A DNA stretch of 64,000 bases from Photobacterium sp. CCB-ST2H9 (GTDB lineage Bacteria; Pseudomonadota; Gammaproteobacteria; Enterobacterales; Vibrionaceae), in the NCBI RefSeq assembly GCF_023151555.2, contig NZ_CP100425.1:3286001-3350000 (forward strand), read 5' to 3'. Made by a program: the position numbers and the translations under genes. Below, piece by piece: positions 39,971-50,231 of this stretch. Within the stretch, counting starts at the first letter, position 1, and each line of letters starts with the position of its first letter. Below the pieces are notes generated by a model, which made no database searches, was not told the DNA's origin, and saw only the letters and a program-made list of their open reading frames with translations.

Positions 39971-40615
39971 TTAAGCTGCCTGTTCATTGCTGATCAACTG
40001 CAACAGTGCCTGCTCCGTCAGGGTCTGCGAAACCACCTGCTCACCATTGATGATGAGACTGGGAATACTGCGCAGCTTAAACTCCCGGGCACGTTTCAGA
40101 TCCACTTCGACCGCATCACGCACGTCGTCACTGTCCAGTAGCGCTTCGAATCGCACGGTATCCAGCCCGATATTTCCGGCTGCAGCAATGATCACGTCAC
40201 GATCGCCGATGTTGTCATTCACTTTGAGGTGAAGATGCTGAATTTCATCAAAGTAATCCCAATGGGTATCCGAATTCCCCATCAGCTCAGCGGCTTTCGC
40301 CCCCAGCGCCGCCAGATATCCGCTCGGGTAAGAGAATGGCTTGGCTCGCATGCCTTCAATCTCAAACCGGCCCGGATCATCCGCATGCTGCTGACAAGCG
40401 ACCCAGTGATTCAGAATTTCCTGTTTTGCCGCTTCCAGCGAACCAAAACGCTGGATCATTTCCGCATCATTGCGCTGCAACACAAAACAGCGCTGCTTGA
40501 CTGCCACATCTGCCCGCTCAGCCAGCTTGCGCAGCCTTGGGCTCAGGACATAACACCAGCCGCAGACGGCATCATGAAAAAATTCCAGGGTGATTTTTGG
40601 CTTTGTATCCGACAT
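39971..40615 (-). CDS. DsbA-family oxidoreductase (FrnE-like)
   Basis: 214 residues with thioredoxin fold and helical insertion. The active site is CGWC at residues 18-21. The cis-proline loop is SIPSLIING. No signal peptide, so it is probably cytoplasmic, as FrnE-type proteins are. The start at 40615 (MSDTKPKITL) has GAGGAA upstream. Upstream of wrbA; the pair could serve oxidative or electrophile stress, which is inference. Confidence 0.87.
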   Translation of the reverse strand: MSDTKPKITLEFFHDAVCGWCYVLSPRLRKLAERADVAVKQRCFVLQRNDAEMIQRFGSLEAAKQEILNHWVACQQHADDPGRFEIEGMRAKPFSYPSGYLAALGAKAAELMGNSDTHWDYFDEIQHLHLKVNDNIGDRDVIIAAAGNIGLDTVRFEALLDSDDVRDAVEVDLKRAREFKLRSIPSLIINGEQVVSQTLTEQALLQLISNEQAA

Positions 40616-40769
40616 TAATCGTTTCCTCAATTCAGATTCAGGACATCAAATTCAAAGCCTGGCCAGGCAGTACACGCTGTTCGTTCAGCTCAGGAATCAT
40701 CTTAGGGGGAAAGCGGCAGGAAAAAAATTGCAAAGAATTGGGGGGTATTATCGATTTTTTGCAAGGGTT

Positions 40770-40793
40770 AAAAGCCTGCGATTTTCCGCAGGC
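40770..40793 (-). terminator. Rho-independent terminator after the secreted-protein gene
   Basis: Minus strand: GCCTGCG/CGCAGGC stem with a 6-nt loop and TTTT, about 26 bp after the stop of the gene at 40820. Confidence 0.75.
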
Positions 40794-40819
40794 AACATCA
40801 GGAAAGGATGAAATAGATT

Positions 40820-41455
40820 TTAATTTCGGGTGATCACATAAGCATTGTTGCCCATGCCGGTCCCCACCTTACAACTGACAGAAAAATGATGTCGGCCGCG
40901 GGTATAGTTACTTGGGATTGGCGAATTGGCACACACAGTAAAGCTGGATCTGTACTTATCCGCATACACCTGAGTACTGCCGTTGATAGAATTGCCGGAG
41001 CCAAAATTACAAGCCGTATTGTAAATATTCGCGATAATCACGAAACCGTCATAGACACGGCTGTGATACCCCGCGCAGGTTCTGAACGTCGAACCATCTT
41101 TCGGGGCCAGTGAAAGAATGTAAGCATTATCACTGTGCTGCCAGCTGCCACAGTTAAAATCCACCGTCGTTCGGGTGATCACATAGCCGTCCGGAATGAA
41201 ATCTCCGCGGCAAATCGTCATGCTTCTGGCCTGAGCCTGAAACATCTCACTCAGACGCTCGTCAGAGAGCATTTCATTGCCCGGGATCTGATGTATCTGA
41301 GCATCCAGATGGTATTGGTCAATAAATGCTTGCTCCGATTCACTGGCATGCGCGGTTCCGGTCATCCAGAGACCACTTGCTGCAATCAGCAGGATGATTT
41401 TTCTCATCCTGATTTTACTTAACCGGGTTGCTCTCAATATCGCTTTGCTGAACAT
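40820..41455 (-). CDS. Secreted protein of unknown function with three cysteine-pair repeats
   Basis: 211 residues. I chose ATG 41455 because AGGAG lies six bases upstream. The protein begins with a long basic stretch (KAILRATRLSKIRMRK), then a hydrophobic core and a likely cleavage after TAHA. The mature part carries three Cys pairs spaced about 19-25 residues: CRGDFIPDGYVITRTT...C, CAGYHSRVYDGFVI...C and CANSPIPSNYTRGRHH...C, with the theme NAYV/I repeated near pair 1 and at the C-terminus. This suggests three disulfide-bonded repeats. I do not recognise the family. Its own terminator follows, so it seems monocistronic. Confidence 0.75.
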   Translation of the reverse strand: MFSKAILRATRLSKIRMRKIILLIAASGLWMTGTAHASESEQAFIDQYHLDAQIHQIPGNEMLSDERLSEMFQAQARSMTICRGDFIPDGYVITRTTVDFNCGSWQHSDNAYILSLAPKDGSTFRTCAGYHSRVYDGFVIIANIYNTACNFGSGNSINGSTQVYADKYRSSFTVCANSPIPSNYTRGRHHFSVSCKVGTGMGNNAYVITRN

Positions 41456-41657
41456 GGAAAACTCCTGAAGGTGGACGGATATCAACATCAGAGTTTCTGT
41501 GAAATAAAACAGCGAACGATACGGGCTGATCTGAAAAATTGAAGATCGATAAGAAGAAAAATCACTGAGGGACAGCGTGATTTCAGAAAATCGGTAGAAA
41601 CACCACAATATAAAATCAGTCACTTAACATAGACGTGAAAGAAAAAAATCATCCATA

Positions 41658-41686
41658 AAAAAACCCGCCTTTCAGCGGGTTTTCTG
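41658..41686 (-). terminator. Rho-independent terminator after groEL
   Basis: Minus strand: AACCCGC-TGAAAG-GCGGGTT followed by a T-run, about 25 bp after the groEL stop. Confidence 0.9.
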
Positions 41687-41710
41687 ATTCATCACAGATG
41701 ACGGGGCTGA

Positions 41711-43366
<1,656 letters not shown>

Positions 43367-43392
43367 TTATTTCTTGATTCGAGGTGAATGGA

Positions 43393-43683
43393 TTATTCAA
43401 CAATTGCCAAGATGTCAGTTTCAGACATGATCAGAACTTCTTTGCCTTCAATCTTCTCGGTCTTGGTCGCGTAACCTTCAGAGAAGATGACAGTATCACC
43501 AACTTTGACGTCCAACGGCTGCACAGAACCATTCTCAAGAATGCGGCCCTTGCCCACAGCCAGTACAGTACCGCGGGTAGATTTTTCTGCAGCAGAACCA
43601 GTCAGAACGATGCCACCAGCAGATTTAGATTCAACTTCCTGGCGCTCAACGATCACTCGGTCATGTAAAGGACGAATATTCAT
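43393..43683 (-). CDS. groES: GroES, co-chaperonin
   Basis: 96-residue lid of the GroEL chamber. The start [16 protein letters not shown] and the mobile loop [14 protein letters not shown] are typical. AGGAGA lies upstream of the ATG. First gene of the groESL operon, with a heat-shock promoter candidate about 90 bp upstream. Confidence 0.98.
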   Translation of the reverse strand: MNIRPLHDRVIVERQEVESKSAGGIVLTGSAAEKSTRGTVLAVGKGRILENGSVQPLDVKVGDTVIFSEGYATKTEKIEGKEVLIMSETDILAIVE

Positions 43684-43774
43684 CGGTCGTCTCTCCTGAT
43701 TTTGGTAATATCCATAGGTTTGTTTGAAAGCGAGCCGGTCAGTTTGTCCGGCTCACGAAATCTGTTCCTTAGAC

Positions 43775-43802
43775 ATGTTGGGTCGTTTTTCTGGAACCCA
43801 AG
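43775..43802 (-). promoter_or_regulatory. Candidate sigma-32 promoter of groESL
   Basis: Minus strand: CTTGGGT (43796-43802), a 13-bp spacer, then CCCAACAT (43775-43782), resembling CTTGAAA and CCCCATNT of sigma-32 promoters. It lies inside the 5' region between groES and the divergent MATE gene. Confidence 0.5.
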
Positions 43803-43899
43803 TCCTGTCGTTAAATTTTTTTGTTTTTTCTGCCAGATTTTTTGCCGGATCACACTCTTTGCTTTAGGGTGGGCTGGCAAAAGCGAACTTGAGAACCTT

Positions 43900-45273
43900 A
43901 TGACCCGATCAGAACGACCAGATAAACATGGGCTGCTGTCGGCCCCGATCCCGGAAGTTTTACGACGCCTGACCATTCCCATGGTGTTTGGGATGATCGC
44001 GATTCTGATGTTCAATCTGGTCGATACCTTCTTTATTTCTTTGCTGGGCACCCAGGCGCTGGCCGCTGTCAGCTTCACGTTTCCTGTCACCTTTGCCCTG
44101 AATTCCATCACCATGGGCGTCGGGGTCGGCCTGTCCGCCTGCATCGGCCGGCTGCTGGGCAGCGGAGATGACCATGCCGCCGCACGGGTTTCCAGCCACG
44201 GGCTATTACTGGCGGTACTTCTGGTCGTCGCGGCCGCCGGACTGGGGCTGCTGACCATCAATCCGCTGTTCCGCCTGCTGGGCGCGGAAGAAAACCTGCT
44301 GCCGATCATCCATGAATACATGGCGGTCTGGTATCTGGCGATTCCGCTGCTGGTGATCCCCATGGCCGGGAACAGTGCCATCCGGGCCACCGGCGATGCC
44401 CGAACCCCGGCGAAAATCATGATGCTGGCCGGCGTGATCAACGGAGTGCTCGATCCGCTGCTGATATTTGGCTACGGCCCTTTCCCTGAACTGGGTGTCC
44501 GGGGTGCTGCCATTTCAAGCGGTGTCAGCTGGGCGGTGGCGCTGGTGTGGTCACTGCGGATCTTAATCGTACGGGAAAAGCTGCTGGCAATGCCGGATCT
44601 CCGGCTCATCTTTGCCGACTGGCGGCAGATCCTCCATATCGGGACACCAGCCGGGCTGTCGAATGCACTCACGCCCCTGTCGAATGCTTTAATCATGGTG
44701 CTGCTTGCGGCTCAGGGGACGGCCTCAGTGGCTGCCTATGGCGCTGCGATGCGGATTGAATCGCTGCTGATGCTGGTCATGATCGCACTCAGCTCTGCTC
44801 TGATGCCATTCATGGCGCAAAATTTAGGTGCTGAACAACCCCGCCGGGCCTTTGAGGCTCTGTTCAAGGCGATGAAATTTGCATTAGGCTTCCAGTTCCT
44901 GGTGTTCATCATGATGGTGCCGCTCAGCTGGCCGTTGTCCGCCCTGTTCAGTCAGGATGAAGCGGTCCGGACCCAGCTCTGGCATTACCTGATCCTGGTC
45001 CCGGCCAGTTATGGCTTACTGGCCATCTGCATGCAGCTGATTAATGCCCTCAATGCGCTGCATCTGTCGTTTCAGGCCCTGCTGTGGAACCTGATCCGGC
45101 TCTTTGGTCTGCTGCTGCCCGCCGCTTGGCTGGGCAGCTGGGTCAACGGCACGGAGGGCCTTTTTACTGGCATTGCAGTCGCCAATGTGCTGTGCGGACT
45201 GGCGGCTTTGGTGTATGCCCGCAGGCTGCGGCGCTGGCATGTGCCATCACCGGAAGTGATGGTCGGGAAATAA
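43900..45273 (+). CDS. MATE-family multidrug/cation exporter
   Basis: 457 residues with 12 hydrophobic segments in two MATE repeats. Family blocks include MVFGMIAILMFNLVDTFFIS, MGVGVGLSACIGRLLG and GDARTPAKIMMLAGVINGVL. It would export drugs or dyes using sodium or protons; the substrate is unknown. I chose ATG 43900 (MTRSERPDKHG); an in-frame start at 43702 would overlap the groES promoter region and lacks membrane character. Convergent with fxsA. Confidence 0.88.
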   Translation: MTRSERPDKHGLLSAPIPEVLRRLTIPMVFGMIAILMFNLVDTFFISLLGTQALAAVSFTFPVTFALNSITMGVGVGLSACIGRLLGSGDDHAAARVSSHGLLLAVLLVVAAAGLGLLTINPLFRLLGAEENLLPIIHEYMAVWYLAIPLLVIPMAGNSAIRATGDARTPAKIMMLAGVINGVLDPLLIFGYGPFPELGVRGAAISSGVSWAVALVWSLRILIVREKLLAMPDLRLIFADWRQILHIGTPAGLSNALTPLSNALIMVLLAAQGTASVAAYGAAMRIESLLMLVMIALSSALMPFMAQNLGAEQPRRAFEALFKAMKFALGFQFLVFIMMVPLSWPLSALFSQDEAVRTQLWHYLILVPASYGLLAICMQLINALNALHLSFQALLWNLIRLFGLLLPAAWLGSWVNGTEGLFTGIAVANVLCGLAALVYARRLRRWHVPSPEVMVGK

Positions 45274-45305
45274 CAAAACAGGCAGCCGTGGCTGCCTGTT
45301 TTTAA
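45274..45305. terminator. Bidirectional terminator between MATE gene and fxsA
   Basis: AAAACAGGCAGCC/GGCTGCCTGTTTT inverted repeat with A- and T-runs on both sides, serving both convergent genes. Confidence 0.88.
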
Positions 45306-45320
45306 ATCCGAAATGCTTTT

Positions 45321-45869
45321 TTAATGCAGACGATGCTGATCGTCATCGTCTGAGTTTTGACGCTTTCCTTTGTCGTCTTTACGCTCATATTCACCGTCAA
45401 AAACGTCCCCTTGCTGGTTGTCACTCTGATCATGACCAAAGGGATCACGGTGAGAAAACGGCCCTCGCGACCCAAACCCGCCACCGAAACCATTCTGATG
45501 CATGCTCTGAATCTTCACTTTGGTCATCAGATAACGGGCAATCGCGGCACGCGGCCCCGGCAGCAGCACAATCAGGCCCATGGCATCCGTCATGAAACCC
45601 GGCGTCAGCAACAGCACCCCGGCCACGGCCAGCATCACACCTTCCAGGATCTGCTGCGCCGGGAGTTCACCTTGATTAAGCCGATCCTGGACCGACAGCA
45701 AGGTAGCAATCCCCTGACTGCGCACCAGCGATGCCCCCACAATCGCCGTCAGCAGAACCAGAAACAGCGTGGTCCACAGCCCGAGTACCCCGCCAACCTG
45801 AATAAAAAGCGCAATTTCAATGACGGGGACAAGAATAAACAGCAGTAAAAGAACAGGAAACACAAACAC
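45321..45869 (-). CDS. fxsA: FxsA family membrane protein
   Basis: 182 residues. Two to three membrane segments lie in the first 110 residues, with VPVIEIALFIQVGGVLGLW and LTPGFMTDAMGLIVLLPGPR as family signatures. The C-terminal tail (GGGFGSRG, then Asp/Glu/Lys-rich) is cytoplasmic. In E. coli, overproduction of FxsA relieves phage T7 exclusion by F; the normal role is unclear. The position near groESL matches other gammaproteobacteria. Confidence 0.9.
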   Translation of the reverse strand: MFVFPVLLLLFILVPVIEIALFIQVGGVLGLWTTLFLVLLTAIVGASLVRSQGIATLLSVQDRLNQGELPAQQILEGVMLAVAGVLLLTPGFMTDAMGLIVLLPGPRAAIARYLMTKVKIQSMHQNGFGGGFGSRGPFSHRDPFGHDQSDNQQGDVFDGEYERKDDKGKRQNSDDDDQHRLH

Positions 45870-46142
45870 CCCTTGATCAGGCTGGCAAACAAAACAAATG
45901 CGGACACCGGCAGCTCCATGCGCCGATACCCTTGATGTTGTCTATGATGGCGGGATTCCCCTGATTTTCAACCCTAGCACCGGATGCTTTTAACCGGATC
46001 ACCATTCTGAATCAATTTCAGGGTCTGGCGAAGGTGATATGGTTGGCAAACACATTTGTTAGCAAAGATTGCGCAGAAACCGGTCCCGAAACAAGGAACC
46101 GTTGACCCTACCGGTTTCAATCACGTCACTCTCGGAGCGGTT

Positions 46143-47444
46143 ATGATTGGAATTGAGCTTTTCATTGTTCTTGCTTTTATTTTTCTTGGGGCCCGGATCG
46201 GCGGAATCGGCATTGGTTTTGCGGGCGGTGCCGGCGTGCTGGTGCTCTCTCTCGGACTGGGCCTGCCAGCGGGTCATATTCCGGTCGATGTGATCCTGAT
46301 TATTATGTCGGTCATCACCGCCATTGCTGCCATGCAGGTTGCCGGTGGGATGGACTGGCTGGTCGACCTGGCCGAATGTTTTCTGCGCAAGCACCCCAAA
46401 CGCATCAACTTTTACGCGCCGATGGTTACCTACGTCATGACGTTGCTGGCCGGTACCGGACACACGGCTTTTTCGACCCTGCCGGTGATTGCAGAGGTCG
46501 CCAAGGAGCAGGGCATTCGCCCCTCACGCCCCCTGTCGATTGCGGTAATTTCCTCTCAGATAGCCATTACCGCTTCGCCAATATCCGCCGCGCTGGTGTT
46601 TTTCTCCGGGCTGCTGGAACCGCTGGGCATCAGCTACCTGACTTTGCTGGCCATTTGTATTCCGAGTACCTTCGGAGCCTGTATGCTTGGTGCCCTGGTC
46701 GCCAGCTTTCAGGGCTGCGAGCTGAAAGATGACGCGGTGTATCAGGAACGGCTCGCCAAAGGGCTGGTCCGGGTCAAAGGCAGTCAGGTCAGAAACATCC
46801 CGGTCACTGCCAAGCCTGCCACTTACATCTTTCTGGCAGCCATTGCAGCCGTGGTCATTTACGCCACCCTGATCTCCGATGCAGTCGGACTCATTCCTGA
46901 TCCGGCAATGGGACGTAACCAGGCCATCATGGTTTTCATGCTGACTGCCGCCATGGCCATTGTCCTGTTCACCAAAATTGATGCCGGGCAAATTGCCAGT
47001 GCCGCAACCTTCAAATCCGGTATGAGTGCCTGCGTCTGCGTGCTGGGGGTTGCCTGGCTGGGCGATACTTTTGTGTCGAGCCATATTGAGGGCATCAAAA
47101 CCGTGGCCGGTGAATTGCTGGCACAGTATCCCTGGATGCTGGCGGTGACCTTGTTCTTTGCTTCCATGCTGCTGTATTCGCAGGGCGCCACCACGACGGC
47201 CCTGATGCCCGCAGCCCTGGCCATCGGCGTTTCACCGCTGACTACGGTCGCCTCTTTTGCCGCGGTCAGTGCGCTGTTCGTCCTGCCCACCTACCCGACG
47301 CTGCTGGCCGCCGTGGAAATGGACGATACCGGCTCAACCCGTATCGGGAAGCTGGTCTTTAACCATCCTTTCTTCCTGCCAGGTGTGACAACAATCGCCG
47401 CTTCCGTGGCGCTGGGCTTCCTGCTGGGGCCTATACTTGCCTGA
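46143..47444 (+). CDS. dcuA: Anaerobic C4-dicarboxylate transporter, DcuA type
   Basis: 433 residues, the same length as E. coli DcuA, with about 10-12 membrane segments. GARIGGIGIGFAGGAGVLVL, LPVIAEVAKEQGIRP, SSQIAITASPISAALV and LPTYPTLLAAVEMDDTG match DcuA more closely than DcuB. It exchanges fumarate, aspartate and succinate. ATG 46143 has GGAG upstream; an ATG at 46056 would add 29 residues of non-membrane sequence. In E. coli, aspA precedes dcuA and cutA follows; both are absent here. Confidence 0.9.
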   Translation: MIGIELFIVLAFIFLGARIGGIGIGFAGGAGVLVLSLGLGLPAGHIPVDVILIIMSVITAIAAMQVAGGMDWLVDLAECFLRKHPKRINFYAPMVTYVMTLLAGTGHTAFSTLPVIAEVAKEQGIRPSRPLSIAVISSQIAITASPISAALVFFSGLLEPLGISYLTLLAICIPSTFGACMLGALVASFQGCELKDDAVYQERLAKGLVRVKGSQVRNIPVTAKPATYIFLAAIAAVVIYATLISDAVGLIPDPAMGRNQAIMVFMLTAAMAIVLFTKIDAGQIASAATFKSGMSACVCVLGVAWLGDTFVSSHIEGIKTVAGELLAQYPWMLAVTLFFASMLLYSQGATTTALMPAALAIGVSPLTTVASFAAVSALFVLPTYPTLLAAVEMDDTGSTRIGKLVFNHPFFLPGVTTIAASVALGFLLGPILA

Positions 47445-47559
47445 GAAGTGTCTGTGATATGAAACTCTGCGGTATTTATCCGGTCTGACAGACATAAACC
47501 GATAAGGTATAGTCGCCTGATGAGCAACCCGCTCTCAGGCGGCAATATTCAGACTGATC

Positions 47560-49431
47560 ATGAGCCAGAATCCGATGACTATACTGCGACACCTGCGTAT
47601 CACACGTTTGTTTGTCTTTTTCCTGCTGTTCCTCAGCCTGCCGTTACGAGCTGAGTTTTCGCTGCCGGGACTGACAGAGCCTTCCAGCCAGAACAGCTTC
47701 GTCCCGGTTGATCAGGCTTTTGCGTTTAACTTTTCCCAGAACGACGACCAGTTGGTGCTCGACTGGCAGGTCAGACCGGGTTATTACCTCTACCAGCATC
47801 AGCTTTCCGTCACCGCCAGCGGAGCAACCGTCGGCGATATCCGTCTGCCCGCAGGCACGCCCTACAAAGATGAATTCTTCGGTGATGTCACCATTTATCC
47901 CGAGCCGCTGACCCTCCAAGTACCGATTGTTCAGGCGGGTGACAATGCCACGCTGACCGTGCGTTATCAGGGCTGTGCCAAGGCCGGTTTCTGTTACCCG
48001 CCGGAAACCCGTGAGGTACCGCTCTTTGCGGTCGCCGCTGCTGCCGGTACCGCAACAGCCAGCGCAGCGCCAGTCAAACCCAATCTGATAGTAAGTACTG
48101 ACACCAGCATTCAAAACCATTCAGGTGAGCGCCAGAAAAACACAGCCGAGACCAGCGCCCCGGTCAGCCAGCAGGATAAGCTGGCCAGCGATCTGGCCGA
48201 GCAGTGGTGGACGCCGCTGCTGTTTCTGGCTCTGGGTATCGGGCTGGCATTCACGCCCTGCGTGCTGCCGATGTATCCGATCCTGACCGGCATCGTACTG
48301 GGCCGCGGTCAGCTCAGTAACGGACGTACTTTTACCCTGGCCTTCACTTATGTTCAGGGTATGGCGCTGACTTACACCCTGCTGGGGTTAGTGGTTGCTT
48401 CGGCCGGACTTCAGTTTCAGGCAGCGTTACAGCATCCTTACGTCCTGATCGGCCTCAGCGCACTCTTCGTGCTGCTGGCGCTGTCGATGTTCGGGACTTA
48501 CACCCTGCAACTGCCCTCCAGTGTCCAGACCTGGCTGAGCCAGCTCAGCAACCAGCAATCCGGCGGCCAGCTCGGCGGTGTATTTGCGATGGGCGCCATT
48601 TCCGGTCTGGTGTGCTCTCCCTGCACCACAGCGCCGCTGTCCGGTGCTCTGATTTACGTCGCCCAGAGCGGAGACTTACTGACCGGTGCCGTGGCTCTGT
48701 ATGCGCTGGCGATCGGGATGGGGATTCCGCTGATCCTGGCTGCCATGTTCGGCAACCGTCTGCTGCCGAAAGCCGGTGCGTGGATGAACAGCGTAAAAAT
48801 CTTCTTCGGATTTGTACTGCTGGCCGTACCGCTGTTCCTGCTGGAACGCATCCTTCCGGCGAACCTGATGCCTTATCTGTGGGCCATCTTTGGTGTGGCT
48901 GTGTTTGGCTGGCTGTATCATGTCAAACAGGGCATGACCCACTCCTGGCGCAGCAGCCTGCTCGGTATCCTCGCTATTGTGGGATTACTGGGGTCTCTTT
49001 TACCGGTTTATCAGGGGCTGACGGGGTCACAACAGCAACAAGCCGCTCAGTTGCCTGAGATCACCTTCAAGCGCGTGTCCAGTATGGACGAACTGAATAC
49101 AGCCCTGGCCCAGGCCAAAGCCGAAGGAAAACCAGTCATGCTGGACTTCTATGCTGACTGGTGCGTGGCCTGTAAAGAATTCGACAAGTACACCTTCCAC
49201 GATGCCAGCGTCGCGCCTGAACTCCAGCGCTTTATCCTGCTGCAGGCCGATGTGACCGACAGTAAGCCGGACGATATCAAGCTGCTGCAAAAAATGAATG
49301 TCCTGGGCCTGCCGACGCTGGACTTCTGGCATGCGGACGGCGAACAGGCCGCCAAGGCCCGCCTGACCGGTTTCATGGAAGCCGAGCCATTCCTTGATCA
49401 CCTGAAATCGAATCAACTCATTGGTCAATAA
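47560..49431 (+). CDS. dsbD: DsbD, thiol:disulfide interchange protein
   Basis: 623 residues. A signal peptide (about 1-31) leads an N-terminal DsbD-alpha domain with paired cysteines in [13 protein letters not shown]. The membrane domain (about 220-470) has its redox cysteines in [11 protein letters not shown] and CSPCTTAPL. The C-terminal thioredoxin domain has DWCVACKEF. It carries electrons from cytoplasmic thioredoxin to periplasmic DsbC, DsbG and CcmG. Downstream of dcuA, as in E. coli apart from the missing cutA. Confidence 0.96.
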   Translation: MSQNPMTILRHLRITRLFVFFLLFLSLPLRAEFSLPGLTEPSSQNSFVPVDQAFAFNFSQNDDQLVLDWQVRPGYYLYQHQLSVTASGATVGDIRLPAGTPYKDEFFGDVTIYPEPLTLQVPIVQAGDNATLTVRYQGCAKAGFCYPPETREVPLFAVAAAAGTATASAAPVKPNLIVSTDTSIQNHSGERQKNTAETSAPVSQQDKLASDLAEQWWTPLLFLALGIGLAFTPCVLPMYPILTGIVLGRGQLSNGRTFTLAFTYVQGMALTYTLLGLVVASAGLQFQAALQHPYVLIGLSALFVLLALSMFGTYTLQLPSSVQTWLSQLSNQQSGGQLGGVFAMGAISGLVCSPCTTAPLSGALIYVAQSGDLLTGAVALYALAIGMGIPLILAAMFGNRLLPKAGAWMNSVKIFFGFVLLAVPLFLLERILPANLMPYLWAIFGVAVFGWLYHVKQGMTHSWRSSLLGILAIVGLLGSLLPVYQGLTGSQQQQAAQLPEITFKRVSSMDELNTALAQAKAEGKPVMLDFYADWCVACKEFDKYTFHDASVAPELQRFILLQADVTDSKPDDIKLLQKMNVLGLPTLDFWHADGEQAAKARLTGFMEAEPFLDHLKSNQLIGQ

Positions 49432-49462
49432 GCAGAAAACCATTCCCCAATGACATAAAACA

Positions 49463-49507
49463 CCCCCAAGTCGCGAACGGGAACGGATCCAGTTCGTAAC
49501 TTGGGGG
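49463..49507 (+). promoter_or_regulatory. Hairpin between dsbD and crbR
   Basis: CCCCCAAGT pairs with ACTTGGGGG, with an inner CGAAC/GTTCG pairing. No T-run, so not a clear terminator; could act in the leader of crbR or end dsbD transcription with Rho. Confidence 0.45.
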
Positions 49508-49569
49508 CGAACAAATTGATCTGTCTGACCGGCAGTGATAGCGTTAACAAAAACTAAACACTCAATGCC

Positions 49570-50208
49570 ATGGACGCTCAGTACACAATCGTCATCGCCG
49601 ATGACCACCCCCTGTTCCGCAATGCACTGTTTCAATCCGTGCACATGGCGGTCAGTAAGGCGAATCTGCTGGAAGCAGACTCCCTCGATACCCTGTTAAC
49701 GCTGCTTGAAAAAGAACCCGATGTTGATCTGGTGCTGCTGGATCTGAAAATGCCCGGCGCCAACGGCATGTCCGGCCTGATTCAACTGCGGGCCCAGTAC
49801 CCGGAACTGCCGGTGGTAGTCGTGTCTGCCAACGAAGAAGCCTCAGTGATCCGGCAGGTCCGTCATCACGGGGCATTCGGCTTCATTCCAAAATCCAGTG
49901 ATATGCGCGCCCTGATCAGCGCACTGAATCAGGTGCTGGAGGGTGAGCCCTGCTTCCCGCCGGGGATCGGCGAGGATGAAGACAACCCCGAAATGGATGC
50001 GCTGGCAGCCAGAATTGCAACCCTGACGCCGCAACAGTACAAGGTACTGTGTATGCTGTCTGATGGCCTGCTCAACAAGCAAATCGCCTACGAACTCAAT
50101 GTGTCGGAAGCCACCATCAAAGCCCACATGACCGCCATTTTCCGCAAACTCGGGGTCAAAAACCGCACTCAGGCCGTGATTCTGTTAAACGAACTCAGCG
50201 ACGAGTGA
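49570..50208 (+). CDS. crbR: CrbR-like LuxR/NarL-family response regulator
   Basis: 212 residues. The receiver domain has acidic pocket Asp11-Asp12, phosphoacceptor Asp58 in LLDLKMPG and the conserved lysine in IPKSS. The C-terminal LuxR helix-turn-helix reads LTPQQYKVLCMLSDGLLNKQ then IAYELNVSEATIKAHM. The linker contains an acidic GEDEDNPEMD stretch. In Vibrio this gene sits beside nhaP2 and the DUF4212/symporter pair, exactly as here, and works with CrbS to switch on acs. The kinase gene is 4.3 kb to the right. The role is inferred from gene order and family. Confidence 0.85.
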   Translation: MDAQYTIVIADDHPLFRNALFQSVHMAVSKANLLEADSLDTLLTLLEKEPDVDLVLLDLKMPGANGMSGLIQLRAQYPELPVVVVSANEEASVIRQVRHHGAFGFIPKSSDMRALISALNQVLEGEPCFPPGIGEDEDNPEMDALAARIATLTPQQYKVLCMLSDGLLNKQIAYELNVSEATIKAHMTAIFRKLGVKNRTQAVILLNELSDE

Positions 50209-50231
50209 GTGATGACTCACTCGTCGTGTTT
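50199..50231. terminator. Bidirectional terminator between crbR and nhaP2
   Basis: CGACGAGTGAGT/ACTCACTCGTCG, a 12-bp perfect stem with a 4-nt loop, overlapping the crbR stop codon and ending in TGTTT. Serves the convergent pair. Confidence 0.75.
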
